From contig NC_053038.3 of assembly GCF_002575655.3 (NCBI RefSeq), positions 147,080,885 to 147,144,884 of the forward strand: 64,000 nucleotides of DNA. Direction: 5' to 3'. The notes under the pieces were generated by a model. The model was not told the origin of the DNA. It searched no databases and worked only from the letters and a program-made list of their open reading frames with translations. Position 1 is the stretch's first letter. The number at the start of each line of letters is the position of its first letter. Positions 12,661 to 24,605 of the stretch are shown here, piece by piece. This stretch comes from Aegilops tauschii subsp. strangulata (taxonomy: Eukaryota; Streptophyta; Magnoliopsida; Poales; Poaceae). A program made the translations under genes and the position numbers.

Positions 12661-13716
12661 TTAGGCCCCAGATTGATTTGAACCATTCATGTCAATCTTC
12701 AATACCTTTAAGGGAAAATCTTTCGGCTTCTGCTTGTGCGAAGGTTATAACCCGCCGTGACGTCATCTTCTGGATTCTTGGTAACCCGCCATGACGTCAT
12801 TTTCCATTAAATTCATTTTTTATTCTGCCATATCCCAACGGATCTTATCTTAATGACCATCCCGAGAATCGAGGCGTTTCTGCAGCAAGATAATCATGTC
12901 TTCAGCCTCCTCGTTTTTCGCGCCCATTTACCAGCCGTCCCTTATAAATAGGCCCGACCCATAAGCCTTCATCACTCTTCTCGATCCATCATCTTCCTCC
13001 TCTGACGCCCCAGAGCCCGAGCTCCGCCGCCGCCACCGCGCCCTTCGTCTTCATCAACCTCGGCCGCTGCATCACCCTGAGTCGGTCCAAAGAAACGGCG
13101 CCGACCTCCGCTGCTCATCGGCACCAGTAAATCTTTGCTACCCCGTACAGTAAATTCGCATTAGGGTTCCATGTTTCTTCCCTGTTCTTCGTAGTTTCAT
13201 CTCGGTTTCTTCATAGTTCCTCCACCGAGGTTCCTTTTGATCCGAAAATGGTACAAAATTCCTGCGGTAGTAGTTTCTCACCCATTTTTTATGCTAGCAG
13301 ATCCCTCTTGCCCGCAAAAAGACCTCATTTAGAGCTTATGAACTTCTCTGTATCAATTTTTAGGTCTAGAATTTTTTTCTTTCTGGACGATCGTTTGATC
13401 CAAAATAATCCCTGCAATCTGTGAAACTTGTTTGTGCAACACTTTGACAAAAAAAACTGCATCTGTTAGCCATGGCGGCTCATATCGCCGGCTTAAAAGA
13501 GGCCATGCATTGTGAAATTTCCGGCTCATTCATAATAGAGTTTTAAATAACTTGAATTACTTATGATATCCACAGCGGCTTAGATAACCCGACACAATTA
13601 GCCATATATCATTAGGCCCCTTCATAAGCCGCCATCTTGAATACTGAACTGAAATCTTCCTCCGGCTTAAATTTGAACCGGAAATTTTCTTTTGTCATAG
13701 GCTTCCATCTTTCACA
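12661..13716. other. Spacer between 3' LTR and antisense gene
   Basis: About 1 kb of non-coding DNA, likely the promoter and 5' leader of the antisense gene that starts at 13,717. A + strand TATA-like stretch, CTTATAAATAGGCCC, lies at about 12,940-12,955, followed by a pyrimidine and CCG-rich leader. Several AACCCGCC/CCGGCTTA-type short motifs recur. Confidence 0.4.
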
Positions 13717-16700
13717 ATGCCGCCCAAGGCTCCCAAAGCGCCCATTACGTGCAACTGGGTGAGATCCAACGTTACTGATAGCACCTTAGATGATTTCGTA
13801 AAAACGGGTTACCTGCCTAAGAAGGAGGTCATGTCCTACCGAGCTCTTGACCCGTCCGAAGAGAGACCTCAACCAAAAGATGGAGAGGTTGTTATATTTG
13901 CTGATCACATGAGCCGGGGTTTTGCACCTCCTGGCTCAAAATTCTTCAGAGATGTTCTGCACTTTTTCGATCTACGACCTCAAGACATTGGACCCAATTC
14001 CGTGTCGAACATTTGTAACTTTCAAGTGTTCTGTGAGGTGTACCTTGGAGAAGAGCCCAGCCTACTGCTCTTTAGGGAGCTGTTTTATCTGAACCGCCAG
14101 AATGAGTGTGCCAACGGGCCTAGCTTGCAACTTGGCGGAATTTCAATCCAACGACGGAGAGATTGTCTCTTTCCTTATGCTGAGCCGCCAAGCCACCCAA
14201 AAGATTGGAACCAGACATGGTTCTACTGCCAGGACACTTCTCCGGCTGACGAGAACCCTCTGCCCAGCTTTCGCGCCCTGCGTCTGGAATCAAATCACCC
14301 CTTGCCAGACAAATTATCTCAAGCTGAACATCAACCACTTACACCCACCATCAACAAAATCAAAGCTCTTCTGGGGAACGGCTTAAATGGTATTGATCTG
14401 GTCCGGGTCTGGGTTGCCTGGCGGGTGATTCCTTTAAGCCGCCGCCCCAGCTTGATGTGTGAATACATAGGCCGGAAAGATGACCCTCTACGGCACAGTC
14501 CCGATGACTTACCTGAAGACGTTATTGATGATACAACCAAGTCGCTTCTAAACGAGAGCCTGGCAGATTGTGGGAGAGTGGGCTTAAGCCCTTTCTGCAA
14601 GACTAACCCGGATCCTGCGGTAAACCATCGACCTGAATGCTTCTCCTTTCATTTTAACGATTTTGTCTTAGCTCACTAATCTTTGTTGTACTTTACAGGC
14701 TAATGATAAATTCTGGAAGGTCATATATGACCATGAAGCTGCTAAGAAAGCCAGGAAGGTTAAAAAAGCCGCCAGGAGCCGCTCCCCGCAAGAAGGGGAG
14801 TAAGCCTAGCGCCTCGGACCTGCTTCACCTGGAAGACACCTCCGAGTCAGAGGTAGCCCTTGATTCTTTAGGATCCTTTTTTAAACATCTTATTGACACT
14901 GATTATCAGCAGGAGGATACCGGAGCGAGTAACCCGGTGATTGAAGAGGTAACTATACTTTCTTCCGACTCAGAGCCCTTGCCAAGACTGAAAGTCCGAA
15001 GAGTAGCCCGGAAAGTAAGATTTTCACATCCTTTAGCTTATCAAGATCCTCAATTTCTTTTGAAGCGATAGATTCATGAGAGTCGGAGGCAGACCCGGAC
15101 CAGCAAGGATGCAGACCTCTCCTCCGGCTTACCTGAAGCATCAAGGAAGCGCCGGACCGAGGTTATCTCCGACTTATATCCTTTTCATCCTTTGGCGGGC
15201 GTCACGCGTCAACCACTCAATTCTTCTGATTCAAACTATCAGGGAACTTCACCTTCTTCCGGCGACTCCATGCAGTCTAGCTTGCCGGCCTTCAAGACCG
15301 CCCCCGGGTAATGATGATCAACTTACTTTGTGCTTATCTTACTCATGTTTTTGCACTAACTCTTTGACTTTCAATGTACAAGTAAAGCCCAGCAAGAGGG
15401 CGAAGAAAAATAAGCCGGTCGAAGAGCCGGTCTTAACTGAACCTGAGGCTTCTGCTCCTGAGCCGCCGTCTGTCTCAGCTCCTGAAACCACCACTGCTCC
15501 ATCTGAAGAACAAGTCATGGAGGGTTCTGGTAACCCGGAGATCCCCAGCCCGGCTCAACCGGCCGATGACCCGGACGTCGTAATCACCCGGACAGAGTTT
15601 GTCGAGCCGGGGAGACCCACCGTGTTAGCTAGATGCTCTGCCAAGGAAGAACTGCTGGAACGCCACAGGGCCAGGCTGGACATCACTGACTATGCTAACT
15701 TGAGCATTGGAGATATTGTCTCCGGCTATGTTAATCAAGTGCACAACAGCCGGGATCTGGAAATTGACATGGTGAAGCAAATCCATCAAAAATCTGAGGT
15801 ATGATTCCCTTGCTTACTCCATAGTTACCCTTACCATGCCAGCCCCCAAGTCTATGACTTATGATAAAATATGTTGTAGACTTAATACCGGCTTAATAAT
15901 TACTGCAAGAAAAAAACCGGCTTACCTGGTACCACTCAAGGGCCGGCTTAAACAGCAACCTTACACATTAGCCCCCAAGTGCCAAGTACCTTTGCCTGCA
16001 AAGTGCTTGGGACTTATTTTCATGAACCGGCACTGTAAATAGAGCTTCTCAGCATACATTAGCCCCCAAGTGCCAAGTACCTTTGCTTGCAAAGTGCTTG
16101 GGACTTTAATGTTGCATGATAATCACCCAAACTGTAACCCGGAAATTGTACAGGCTGCCTGCAAGAAATATGAATCGGAAATCTCTGATCTGAAGAACCG
16201 CCTGAAGACTCAGGAAAGTGAGACCCAAAAGGCCAATGCCAAATTTGAATTCAGTGTTTCTGCACAAGAGAAACTGAAGAAAAAATTTGAAGCAAAAAGA
16301 AAAGCCTGGGCAGATGAGAAGACTGCCTTGCTCAGCCGGGCCGAACAAGCGGAGGCCGCTCTTACTGAAAGGACCGCCGAACTTTCCGGCTTAAAACGCC
16401 ATGTGTCTCAGATGGTCTCCGCCATCTTCGGTAAGTTACTCTGTAAGTTTCTAACTAGTTTACACCATTCATTTCCCAGAAACCTCACCATTGCCGTCAG
16501 CTCACCTGACTTTGTCATGCAGGTCCCAGAAGTTCCAATCTCAATCAGAACATGCTGACCAAGCTGAAGGCGGTCTATACCTTGGTAGAGCAACTTTACA
16601 CCGGGTCACAACGTGCCCTAGCCGTTGTGGCTCTGTCAAATGAGGTTCCCACTCACCTGGCAGACGTACTCAGGCGGCTTGCCGTACTTCCTCAATGCTT

Positions 16701-17166
16701 CCAAGAGCTGAGACGGGCTTCTGCAAGAGCCGGAGCTATAGCTGCTCTGAGCCGGGCCAAGGCGTTTCTACCGGAGCTAGACCCGGCCGACATCGCTCTT
16801 GGATACCCTAGCCTGAAGGAAGACGGCACCCCCTTTGACCAGAAAGACTTCGCCGCCTGTGTGAAGAGCGTGCGCCCGGTGGCCACCTTGATTGGGAATG
16901 ACACAGACCTTACCAAGTATCAACCGGGCTATGACGCGGAGAATCAGAGGATCCCAACTCCACGCTATGAAGCAGTCAGCCTTATCCCTCCGACTCGTAA
17001 GCATACCTTCGCCCCAGAAGTTGACCCGGCCGGGTTAATTGATGATGAGGCTCAATTTGAAGCCTTGAGTGGCATTGACTGGAAATCATCAACCTTCCAG
17101 GTCATGGAAACAGCCGGAGGAGCAGAGAGGGATGAGCCGGGAGCTTCAACCCAACAAGCACTTTGA
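13717..17166 (+). CDS. Antisense multi-exon gene of the Gypsy element (putative gypsy-type transposon domain)
   Basis: The gene runs opposite to gag-pol, between integrase and the 3' LTR. Exon 1 (13717-14619) starts MPPKAPKAPITCNWV and is followed by donor GTAAAC; exon 2 starts at 14,699 (ANDKFWKVIYDHEAAKK). Later pieces are HESRRQTRTSKDADL near 15,074-15,308, VKPSKRAKKNKP to QIHQKSE ending at 15,799, a coiled-coil segment at 16,150-16,430, and a C-terminal part, 16,526-17,166. The N-terminal half resembles the grass domain listed as putative gypsy-type transposon (Transposase_28 in Pfam, from recollection). Frame change near 14,800 suggests an indel or missed splice. The function is unknown. 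The second Gypsy in this window carries an antisense gene of the same design. Confidence 0.6.
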
Positions 17167-18137
17167 TTTCTTAGGCGGCTCATGGTTATGCCCAAAAAAC
17201 AATGCCTCACCTTTTGGACTTGGGGAGTCCTGTAATAGAGTAGGACAAACACTTAATTTTGTCGTGCCATCGTGCACGTGTGCAGCGCTTAACTCTGTTG
17301 AAGCTGCTCTTTTATATTCCTCCGGGTTATGTTTGATCATTTACTTTCCTTAAGCTTAAAGAGCTGTCTTTAATTGTCCTGCAAGCCTTCAAGTACACTT
17401 CCGGTTTATGTAACCCAAATAATGAGGTTGAGAACTCAACTCCGGTTCACCAGCACCTATAATGCTTATTGTGTGCTATCAACATTATTAATCAAAGTTA
17501 AGCCGCTGCAGTAAGAACCACCCATGCACACTTTTGATATGATCAAAAGAACTCATTGCAAACCAAAAGATCAAAAACTTAGGGGCTTCTGATTCGAATA
17601 CGACCAGAGAACCGTCCCAAGTGGTTAAGCTAAGATTCGAATGCGATCATATAGCCCCCAGTGGCTTTGGCGTTGCCGATCAAGAGGGTACCGACAGCTA
17701 TGTTCTCTTTGGTTCGAATACGACCTATGTTTGAACAGGAAGCACCCAAATGACCTTGATAGTTGTTTAACGACGCTGATTCGAATACGATCCACGTCGG
17801 TTCCCAAAGGGGGTTGAGCTATGATTCAGATATGATCAAGAAAAACTCCCCAATGAGCTCGGCAATTTGCCAATCAAGTGGGTATCGACAGCTATGTTCT
17901 CTTTGGTTCGGATATGACCTATATTTGAACAGGAAGCCCCCAAGTGATCATATTGTTAACGGCTAGATTCGAATACGATCATAAGCCGGATCAACCTCCA
18001 AGTGACCATGTAATGTTGCAATGGAAATAACAATAATACATTTACCTTTGGAGGAAAAAAGGACAGAGGTCCTGCTTTATTATTTATCATAATATATACA
18101 TGGCTATAGAAAAATGTACATTATGAGAGCCGGTGGC
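17167..18137. repeat. Spacer with diverged tandem repeats between antisense gene and integrase
   Basis: From about 17,580 to 18,000 a diverged unit recurs: GATTCGAATACGATC variants at 17,591, 17,634, 17,714, 17,779, 17,823, 17,905 and 17,965, with GACAGCTATGTTCTCTTTGG at 17,693 and 17,887 (spacing about 194 bp). This is the tail-to-tail spacer of the sense and antisense genes. No ORF is supported. Confidence 0.7.
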
Positions 18138-19310
18138 TCAAGTGTAATAAGGTCGAAGCTGAGCTATGTTCCACGGCCGACGGGTCTCTTCCTCCGACTT
18201 ACGTGAATCTTTGTGCTCCCGAACATCGATAAGGTAGTATGACCCGTTGTGCAAGTTCTTGCTGACCACAAAGGGCCCTTCCCAAGGCGGGGATAACTTG
18301 TGTGCGTCTGTTTGATCTTGGATGAGCCGAAGCACCAGATCACCTTCCTGAAAGACCCTGGACTTAACCCGGCGGCTATGATAGCGGCGCAGGTCCTGTT
18401 GGTAAATCGTCGAGCGAGCTGCTGCCACATCACGCTGTTCGTCCAACAAGTCAAGAGCATCTTGACGTGCCTGCTCATTATCCGCCTCAACATAAGCCGC
18501 CACTCGAGGCGAGTCATGACGGATGTCGCTGGGGAGGACCGCCTCCGCTCCATAAACCATGAAGAAAGGCGTGTAACCCGTAGACCTGTTAGGAGTAGTA
18601 TTGATGCTCCATAACACGGAGGGTAACTCCTCCACCCAACAACCCGGCGTCCGTTTCAAAGGGACCAAAAGCCGGGGCTTGATGCCCTTCAAGATTTCCT
18701 GATTGGCTCTCTCAGCTTGACCATTGGATTGAGGGTGAGCCACCGATGAAACATCAAGCCGAATATGCTCTCGTTGACAGAACTCCTCCATGGCGCCTTT
18801 TGACAGATTGGTACCATTGTCAGTTATAATGCTATGTGGAAAACCAAAGCGAAATATCACCTTTTTCATGAACTGAACCACTGTGGCTGCGTCACACTTA
18901 CTAACTGGCTCTGCCTCAACCCACTTTGTGAACTTGTCGACCGCCACCAAGAGGTGGGTCTTCTTATCCTTGGACCTTTTAAAAGGACCAACCATATCAA
19001 GCCCCCAGACCGCAAATGGCCAAGTGATTGGAATCATCCTCAACTCTTGAGCCGGCACATGAGCCCGTCGTGAGAACCTCTCACAACCGTCACATTTACT
19101 GACCAAGTACTCTGCATCAGCATGAGCCGTCAGCCAATAAAAACCATGACGAAAAGCCTTGGCCACAAGGGATTTTGAGCCGGCATGATGGCCACAATCC
19201 CCCTCGTGAATCTCACATAAAATTTCTTGACCTTCCTCAGGGGCAACACAACGCTGGAAAGTTCCAGTGACACTGCGACGATGCAGCTCGCCATTGATAA
19301 TTATCATTGA
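18138..19310 (-). pseudogene. Gypsy integrase
   Basis: Integrase inserts retrotransposon cDNA into host DNA. The HHCC zinc domain is seen as HEGDCGHH then CDGCERF, followed by the DDE core: Asp in WGLDMVGPFKRSKD, Asp in FPHSIITDNGTNL and Glu in SNGQAERANQEILKG. The C-terminal region ends WNIAQLRPYYT. It is in the same frame as the upstream RNase H but cut off by a TAG at 19311-19313, so it would only be made by readthrough or as a relic. Catalytic residues themselves are intact. Confidence 0.92.
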
Positions 19311-20321
19311 CTAAGACCGCCGGGTTATTTGTCTGGCCAAAGTTTCATCCTCAGGCAATTCTCCCCGGGTCATGTAAGCCAAGTATGTTACTGTCCAATC
19401 TGGGATAATGTGGAGAGCCGCCACCAACTGTGCTTCCGGGTCAGGAACAGCCAAGTCTTCCTCTGTAGGCAACTTAACAGAAGGGTTATGCAAAATGTCC
19501 AGGAAAGTATTAGGCGGCACCGGCTTTCGCTGAGAGCCCAGCCGGCTTAATGCATCAGCCGCCTCGTTCTTCCTGCGATCGATGTGCTCTACTTGGTAAC
19601 CCTGAAAATGTCCAGCAATGGCATCAACTTCGCGGCGATAAGCCGCCATGAGGGGGTCCTTGGAATCCCACTTGCCTGACACTTGCTGGGCCACTAAATC
19701 TGAGTCGCCAAAGCACCTTACCCGGCTTAAGCTCATCTCCTTAGCCATCCGAAGACCATGGAGCAAGGCCTCATACTCAGCTGCATTGTTAGTACAGGGA
19801 AACATCAACCATAGCACATAGCAAAACTTGTCACCTCGAGGGGAAGTTAATACAACTCCAGCCCCCGAGCCCTCCAATTGCCTGGACCCGTCGAAGTGAA
19901 TAGTCCAGTATGTATTATCCGGTTTCTCTTCAGGCACCTGCAGCTCTGTCCAATCGTTGATGACATCCACCAATGCTTGAGATTTGATAGCAGTGCGCGG
20001 CACATATTTTAGACCATGAGGCCCAAGTTCTATAGCCCACTTAGCAACTCTTCCTGTGGCTTCTCTGTTTTGGATGATATCTCCTAGGGGAGCAGAACTA
20101 ACCACAGTGATAGGGTGACCCTGGAAATAATGCTTAAGCTTCCGGCTTGCCATGAATACCCCATAAACAAGCTTCTGCCAATGTGGATACCGTTGTTTGG
20201 AGTCAATGAGTACTTCGCTGACGTAGTAAACCGGCCGCTGAACCAGATACTCCTTACCCGCTTCCTTGCGCTCCACCACCACAGCCACACTGACGGCTCG
20301 TGTATTAGCTACATACAGCAA
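19311..20321 (-). pseudogene. Gypsy RNase H end plus second (archaeal-type) RNase H
   Basis: The first part (YVSEVLIDSKQRYPHWQKLVYGV and following) is the ordinary Gypsy RNase H that follows RT. A second RNase H fold follows: Asp in IHFDGSRQLEGSGAG, Glu in NNAAEYEALLHGL, Asp in VRCFGDSDLVAQQV, and Asp in RKNEAADALSRLG. Duplicate RNase H before integrase is the known mark of the plant Tat lineage. The frame is continuous with RT upstream through a TGA at 20322-20324 and with integrase downstream through TAG at 19311-19313. Confidence 0.88.
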
Positions 20322-21338
20322 TCAAGGCTCCTTGTCAATAGGAGCAACAAGGACTGGTGGCTCAGCTAGCTGTCTTTTCAAGTCCTCAAAAGCAGCATTA
20401 GCAGCATCATTCCAGATAAAGTCATCTGTTTTCTTCATCATCTGGTACAGTGGCATGGCCTTTTCACCCAACCGGCTTATAAACCGGCTCAAAGCAGCGA
20501 TGCGACCCGCCAGACGCTGGAGGTCATTTATGCATGCTGGCTTAGCCAGAGAGGTGATTGCCTTGATCTTTTCCGGGTTAGCTTCAATGCCTCTATGAGA
20601 AACCAGAAAACCCAAGAGCTTGCCTGCGGGAACACCAAAAACACACTTGGCCGGGTTAAGCATCATCTTGTAAACCCAGAGATTATCAAAGGTCTCTCTC
20701 AGATCATCTATCAAGGTCTCCATCTCCCTGGATTTAACCACGATATCATCCACATAGGCATGAACGTTGCGCCCAATCTGGTTATGAAGACAATTATGCA
20801 CGCAACGCTGGTAAGTCGCCTGTGCACTCTTGAGCCCAAAAGGCATAGACACATAACAGAAGGCTCCAAAGGGAGTGATGAACGCCATCTTCTCCTGGTC
20901 CTTAACTGCCATTTTAATCTGATGGTATCCAGAGTAAGCATCCAAAAAGCTTAAACGCTCACAACCTGCCGTAGCATCAATTATTTGATCAATACGGGGG
21001 AGAGCAAAAGGATCAGCCGGACAAACATTGTTTAAATCCGTATAGTCCACACACATCCGCCAGGTGCCGTTCTTCTTGAGCACGAGCACCGGGTTAGCTA
21101 ACCATTCCGGATGAAAAACTTCAACAATAAACCCGGCCGCCAAGAGCCGGGCTACCTCCTCACCGATGGCTTTCCGCCTCTCCTCATTAAACCGCCGGAG
21201 GAATTGCCTGACCGGCTTAAATTTCGGATCAATATTGAGAGTGTGCTCAGCGAGTTCCCTAGGTACACCCGGCATGTCAGAAGGTTTCCATGCAAAGATG
21301 TCCCTGTTCTCACGGATGAACTCGATGAGCGCGCCTTC
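20322..21338 (-). pseudogene. Gypsy reverse transcriptase
   Basis: RT copies element RNA into cDNA. Motifs in order: EEVARLLAAGFIVEV, WLANPVLVLKKNGTWRMCVDYTDLN, YSGYHQIKM, FCYVSMPFGLKSAQATYQR, the catalytic YVDDIVVKS, and LGFLVSHRGIEANPEKI. It is in the same frame as the protease (TAG at 21339-21341, apparently TGG to TAG) and as the RNase H after it. All core motifs are present, so decay is recent. Confidence 0.95.
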
Positions 21339-22130
21339 CTATTTCGGATCCAGATTGGCACTGATGCTGAACTGCTGAGATGAGTCACCTGGAACAAAGT
21401 CAACAAGTTTAGTCTCATCAGCAGACTTAAATTTCATTACCGGCTCATGCTCCGTGGTTGGCTTTTTCAGAGACGTCATATCTGCCGGGTCAACATTGTC
21501 CTTATAAAACTTCAACTCCCCTGTTGCACAAACAGATTCAGCGTAAGCCGCGTCGCCTTCCTCACACTCCAAGGCTATCTTTCGGCTGCCATGAACCGTG
21601 ATGGTCCCATTGTGACCCGGTACCTTGAGCTGCAAATACACGTAACACGGCCGTGCCATGAACTTGGCGTAAGCCGGCCGCCCGAATATAGCATGGTACG
21701 GACTTCTTATCTTAACCACCTCAAAGGTTAGTTTTTCCGCCCTGTAGTTGTACTCATCTCCAAAGGCTACTTCCAGCTCGATCTTACCGACTGGATACGC
21801 CGACTTACCGGGCACCACCCCATGGAAAACAGTATTGGACTGCCTGAGGTTCTTATCAGTTAATCCCATACGACGGAAGGTCTCATAATAGAGAATGTTG
21901 ATGCTGCTGCCTCCGTCCATGAGCACTTTAGTGAATTTATATCCCCCAACCTGAGGGGCCACCACCAAGGCCAGGTGACCCGGATTATCGACCCGGGGAG
22001 GGTGATCTTCCCTACTCCATATGATAGGCTGCTCAAACCATCTTAAATAGCGGGGAATCGCCGGCTCAATAGCATTTACAGCCCTCTTATGAAGCTTCTG
22101 ATCTCGCTTGCACAGGCTGGTAGTGAACAC
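21339..22130 (-). pseudogene. Gypsy aspartic protease region
   Basis: This region processes Gag-Pol. Ser/Gly replaces part of the usual active-site triad: KVLMDGGSSINILYYETFRRMG, a common form (D-G/S-G) in plant Gypsy proteases, with a later AIFGRPAYAKFMA segment. It overlaps the end of gag by about 55 bp in another frame (gag frame -1), so either a frameshift makes Pol or an indel separated them. It ends at a TAG (21339-21341). Confidence 0.85.
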
Positions 22131-24517
22131 ATGATACTGTCCACCATTGAGCTGCTTTGGATTGGTCTGGTACCCCCCTGCTGCTGCTGATTACCCTGGC
22201 CAGATTGCTGATTAAAACCCCCTTGGAAATTCTGAGAATTGGGATTTGAGCCGCCGCCCGGGCCATGAAAACCGCCGGCGCCTGAGCCGCTGCCCGGGCC
22301 ATTGTTGCCATTAAACGCATTGGAATTTTTGAAGGCCTTCATGATTGCGCAGTCCTTCCATAGATGAGTGGCCGGCTTCTCCCTAGTGCCATGCCTTGGA
22401 CAAGGCTCATTCAACAACTGCTCAAGCGTCGGGCCTGACCCGCCGGCTCGGGGAGGTGGTCTCCCCTTACGTCGGTGGTTGTTACCCTGTGAACTGGCGT
22501 TGGCCATGAACTCTATACTGCCATCAGCCTTACGCTTGTTACCTCCCTGGTTCGCTGGGTTATGTTGAGGGCCCTTGCCATTGCCGCTCTTCTTTCCCTT
22601 CCCTGTCCTTTCATCATCCGACGCGGGATCCTTGGTACTATCAGAGTCGGCGTACTTGACCAGAGCCGCCATCAGCGTACCCATATCATTGCAATCGCGC
22701 TTGAGCCGCCCGAGCTTCATCTTCAGGGGCGCAAAATGACAATTTTGCTCCAACATTAAAACTGCAGAACCGACATCCATCTTATCAGACGAATGTATTA
22801 TCTCTTTGACCCGGCGAACCCAATGGGTTGTAGACTCGCCCTCTTGCTGCTTGCAGTTAGTCAAATCCACAATTGACATAGATTGCCTGCATGTATCTTT
22901 GAAGTTTTGGATGAACCGGGCTTTTAGCTCTGCCCATGACCCAATAGAATTAGGCGGCAGTCCTTTCAACCAAGTGCGGGCAGTTCCATCCAGCATCATG
23001 GTGAAGTATTTGGCCATTGCCGCTTCGCTGACCTCTAGCAACTCCATAGCCATCTCGTAACTCTCGATCCACGCTCCGAGTTGTAAATCAGCCGTATAAT
23101 TAGGTACCTTCCTAGGTCCTTTGAAATCCTTGGGCAGACGTTCATTACGGAGAGCCGACACCAGACAAGGGACACCTCCGGTCCTTGTAGGTATACCCGC
23201 CTCTATAGAAGCCGCCGGATAAGCCGGGACGGGCTGGTAAGCCGTTAACTGAGGCGCCTGCTCCGCCTCTTGCCATGCTCTGTCTTGGTCTACCACGTTA
23301 AAGGCTCCGTTATGAGCCGGGCCATGGCCCGCTGGCAAGTCACGGTGCCGGACGTTGCTTGAGCCGGTCGCTGAGACCATGTGTCTGCCATAACTTGGGC
23401 TCCGGCCTGGACGAGGGGTTGAATGAATCATGTCCCGGCTATATGAATATGCCTCCTGTTGCGCTAGAGCCGTCTGAAGAAGTTCTCTGACCCGGCGGGT
23501 TTCGACTGCCGTTGGAGAATCGCCATCGATTGGGAGAGCCGCCAGTCGGGCTGCCGCGGCGACCATGTTTTCCAACGGGTTGGCATAATGACCCGGTGGT
23601 ATTGGCACGTACTGAGACGGGGTAGTGTTCACACGGGGAGACCCCATCACTTGCGGCTGAAGCGGCGTCCCAGCCCCGGGTGCCGTGATCTCTGGCGGGT
23701 TACTGGGCCCTGCACCCGGCGTGTTGAAAAGGTTTCGGGGATCGTAAACCGGAGGGAGTCGAGATTGAGCCTTCTGATGCCTCCTTCTCATGATCTCATT
23801 GGATGCGTTCTGATCCATCGTGAGCCGGAAAGACTGCGCCTGAATCAGCTGGGTCTGGGCGTCGAGAGCCGCCCGTTCTGCAGCCATCCTGATCCCTTCC
23901 GCTGCTAGGTCTTCCTTGCCTCTTGCTATATCCAGCTTTAACTGTGCCACCTCCGCATCATTCTGAGCTTGATCCGCTGGGACGACCGTAGCAGTTAACA
24001 GGACTGTCATTTTATCTGCGAGATCCATCAGCGCCTGAGCCGGTGAGTGCGCAGGGCCTCCTGCCCCAGCACCGTGGTTTTGAACAGGTTGTGCGCCGGC
24101 CATGAAGATCCCAACCCGGCTGGGCGGCTCAAAGGGGTCCGGAATACTGTTGCCATCGGAACCACCCCTGAGCCTGCCATCTTGAAGTTGATATAATGAG
24201 TTGGTCTCATCTGTGGACGACCCACCGTCAGAGCGAGCGGCCGTCTCATCGCCAGATCTAGATCCTTTAGAGAGTCCTCCGTGGACGCATCCCACGAAAG
24301 CACGCTTCAAAGCAGGCAGAGTCCGGGCGGGTCTTGCACGCTGAGCCGTCTCGATGGGGTCGGCGCAGAGGTCCGGCTCAGGGCCCGGCTTGCCAATCTT
24401 GCCAATGAAAACGTGAATTCCGCTGAAGGGGACCCGGTACCCATACTCGATTGAGCCGGCGTCGGGGCCCCAGCCTGCATCGTCGATGTAGAGCTTGCCG
24501 CGATGACTCTTGGTCAT
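22076..24517 (-). CDS. Gypsy gag
   Basis: Gag forms the particle that packages element RNA. The start chosen is the Met of MTKSHRGKLYIDDAG, the first in frame after the primer site; the open frame itself extends into the LTR to 24,706. Features: a coiled-coil-like stretch around QLKLDIARGKEDLAAEG; the retrotransposon gag domain (LPKDFKGPRKVPNYTADLQL, WLKGLPPNSIGSWAELKARF, STTHWVRRVKEIIHSSDKM); and a basic, Gly/Asn/Gln-rich C-terminus with a CPRHG...H...DC segment like a zinc knuckle. Length is about 813 residues and this is the longest uninterrupted frame in the window. Confidence 0.85.
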   Translation of the reverse strand: MTKSHRGKLYIDDAGWGPDAGSIEYGYRVPFSGIHVFIGKIGKPGPEPDLCADPIETAQRARPARTLPALKRAFVGCVHGGLSKGSRSGDETAARSDGGSSTDETNSLYQLQDGRLRGGSDGNSIPDPFEPPSRVGIFMAGAQPVQNHGAGAGGPAHSPAQALMDLADKMTVLLTATVVPADQAQNDAEVAQLKLDIARGKEDLAAEGIRMAAERAALDAQTQLIQAQSFRLTMDQNASNEIMRRRHQKAQSRLPPVYDPRNLFNTPGAGPSNPPEITAPGAGTPLQPQVMGSPRVNTTPSQYVPIPPGHYANPLENMVAAAARLAALPIDGDSPTAVETRRVRELLQTALAQQEAYSYSRDMIHSTPRPGRSPSYGRHMVSATGSSNVRHRDLPAGHGPAHNGAFNVVDQDRAWQEAEQAPQLTAYQPVPAYPAASIEAGIPTRTGGVPCLVSALRNERLPKDFKGPRKVPNYTADLQLGAWIESYEMAMELLEVSEAAMAKYFTMMLDGTARTWLKGLPPNSIGSWAELKARFIQNFKDTCRQSMSIVDLTNCKQQEGESTTHWVRRVKEIIHSSDKMDVGSAVLMLEQNCHFAPLKMKLGRLKRDCNDMGTLMAALVKYADSDSTKDPASDDERTGKGKKSGNGKGPQHNPANQGGNKRKADGSIEFMANASSQGNNHRRKGRPPPRAGGSGPTLEQLLNEPCPRHGTREKPATHLWKDCAIMKAFKNSNAFNGNNGPGSGSGAGGFHGPGGGSNPNSQNFQGGFNQQSGQGNQQQQGGTRPIQSSSMVDSIMCSLPACASEIRSFIRGL

Positions 24518-24587
24518 CCGGCCCACAGCGTATCCCTTGAGCCCTTCGAAGCTGCCCTTCAAGAACTCAAATCCACCGTGCGCTGGC

Positions 24588-24605
24588 CCCACGGTGGGCG
24601 CCAAC
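24588..24605 (-). other. Primer binding site of the Tat-type Gypsy
   Basis: Directly inside the 5' LTR, on the sense strand, lies GTTGGCGCCCACCGTGG, where a tRNA 3' end would prime minus-strand DNA. The tRNA species was not determined. Confidence 0.7.

Noticed and set aside
23588..24303. ORFs on both strands inside gag
   Set aside because: Shadows of the long gag frame.
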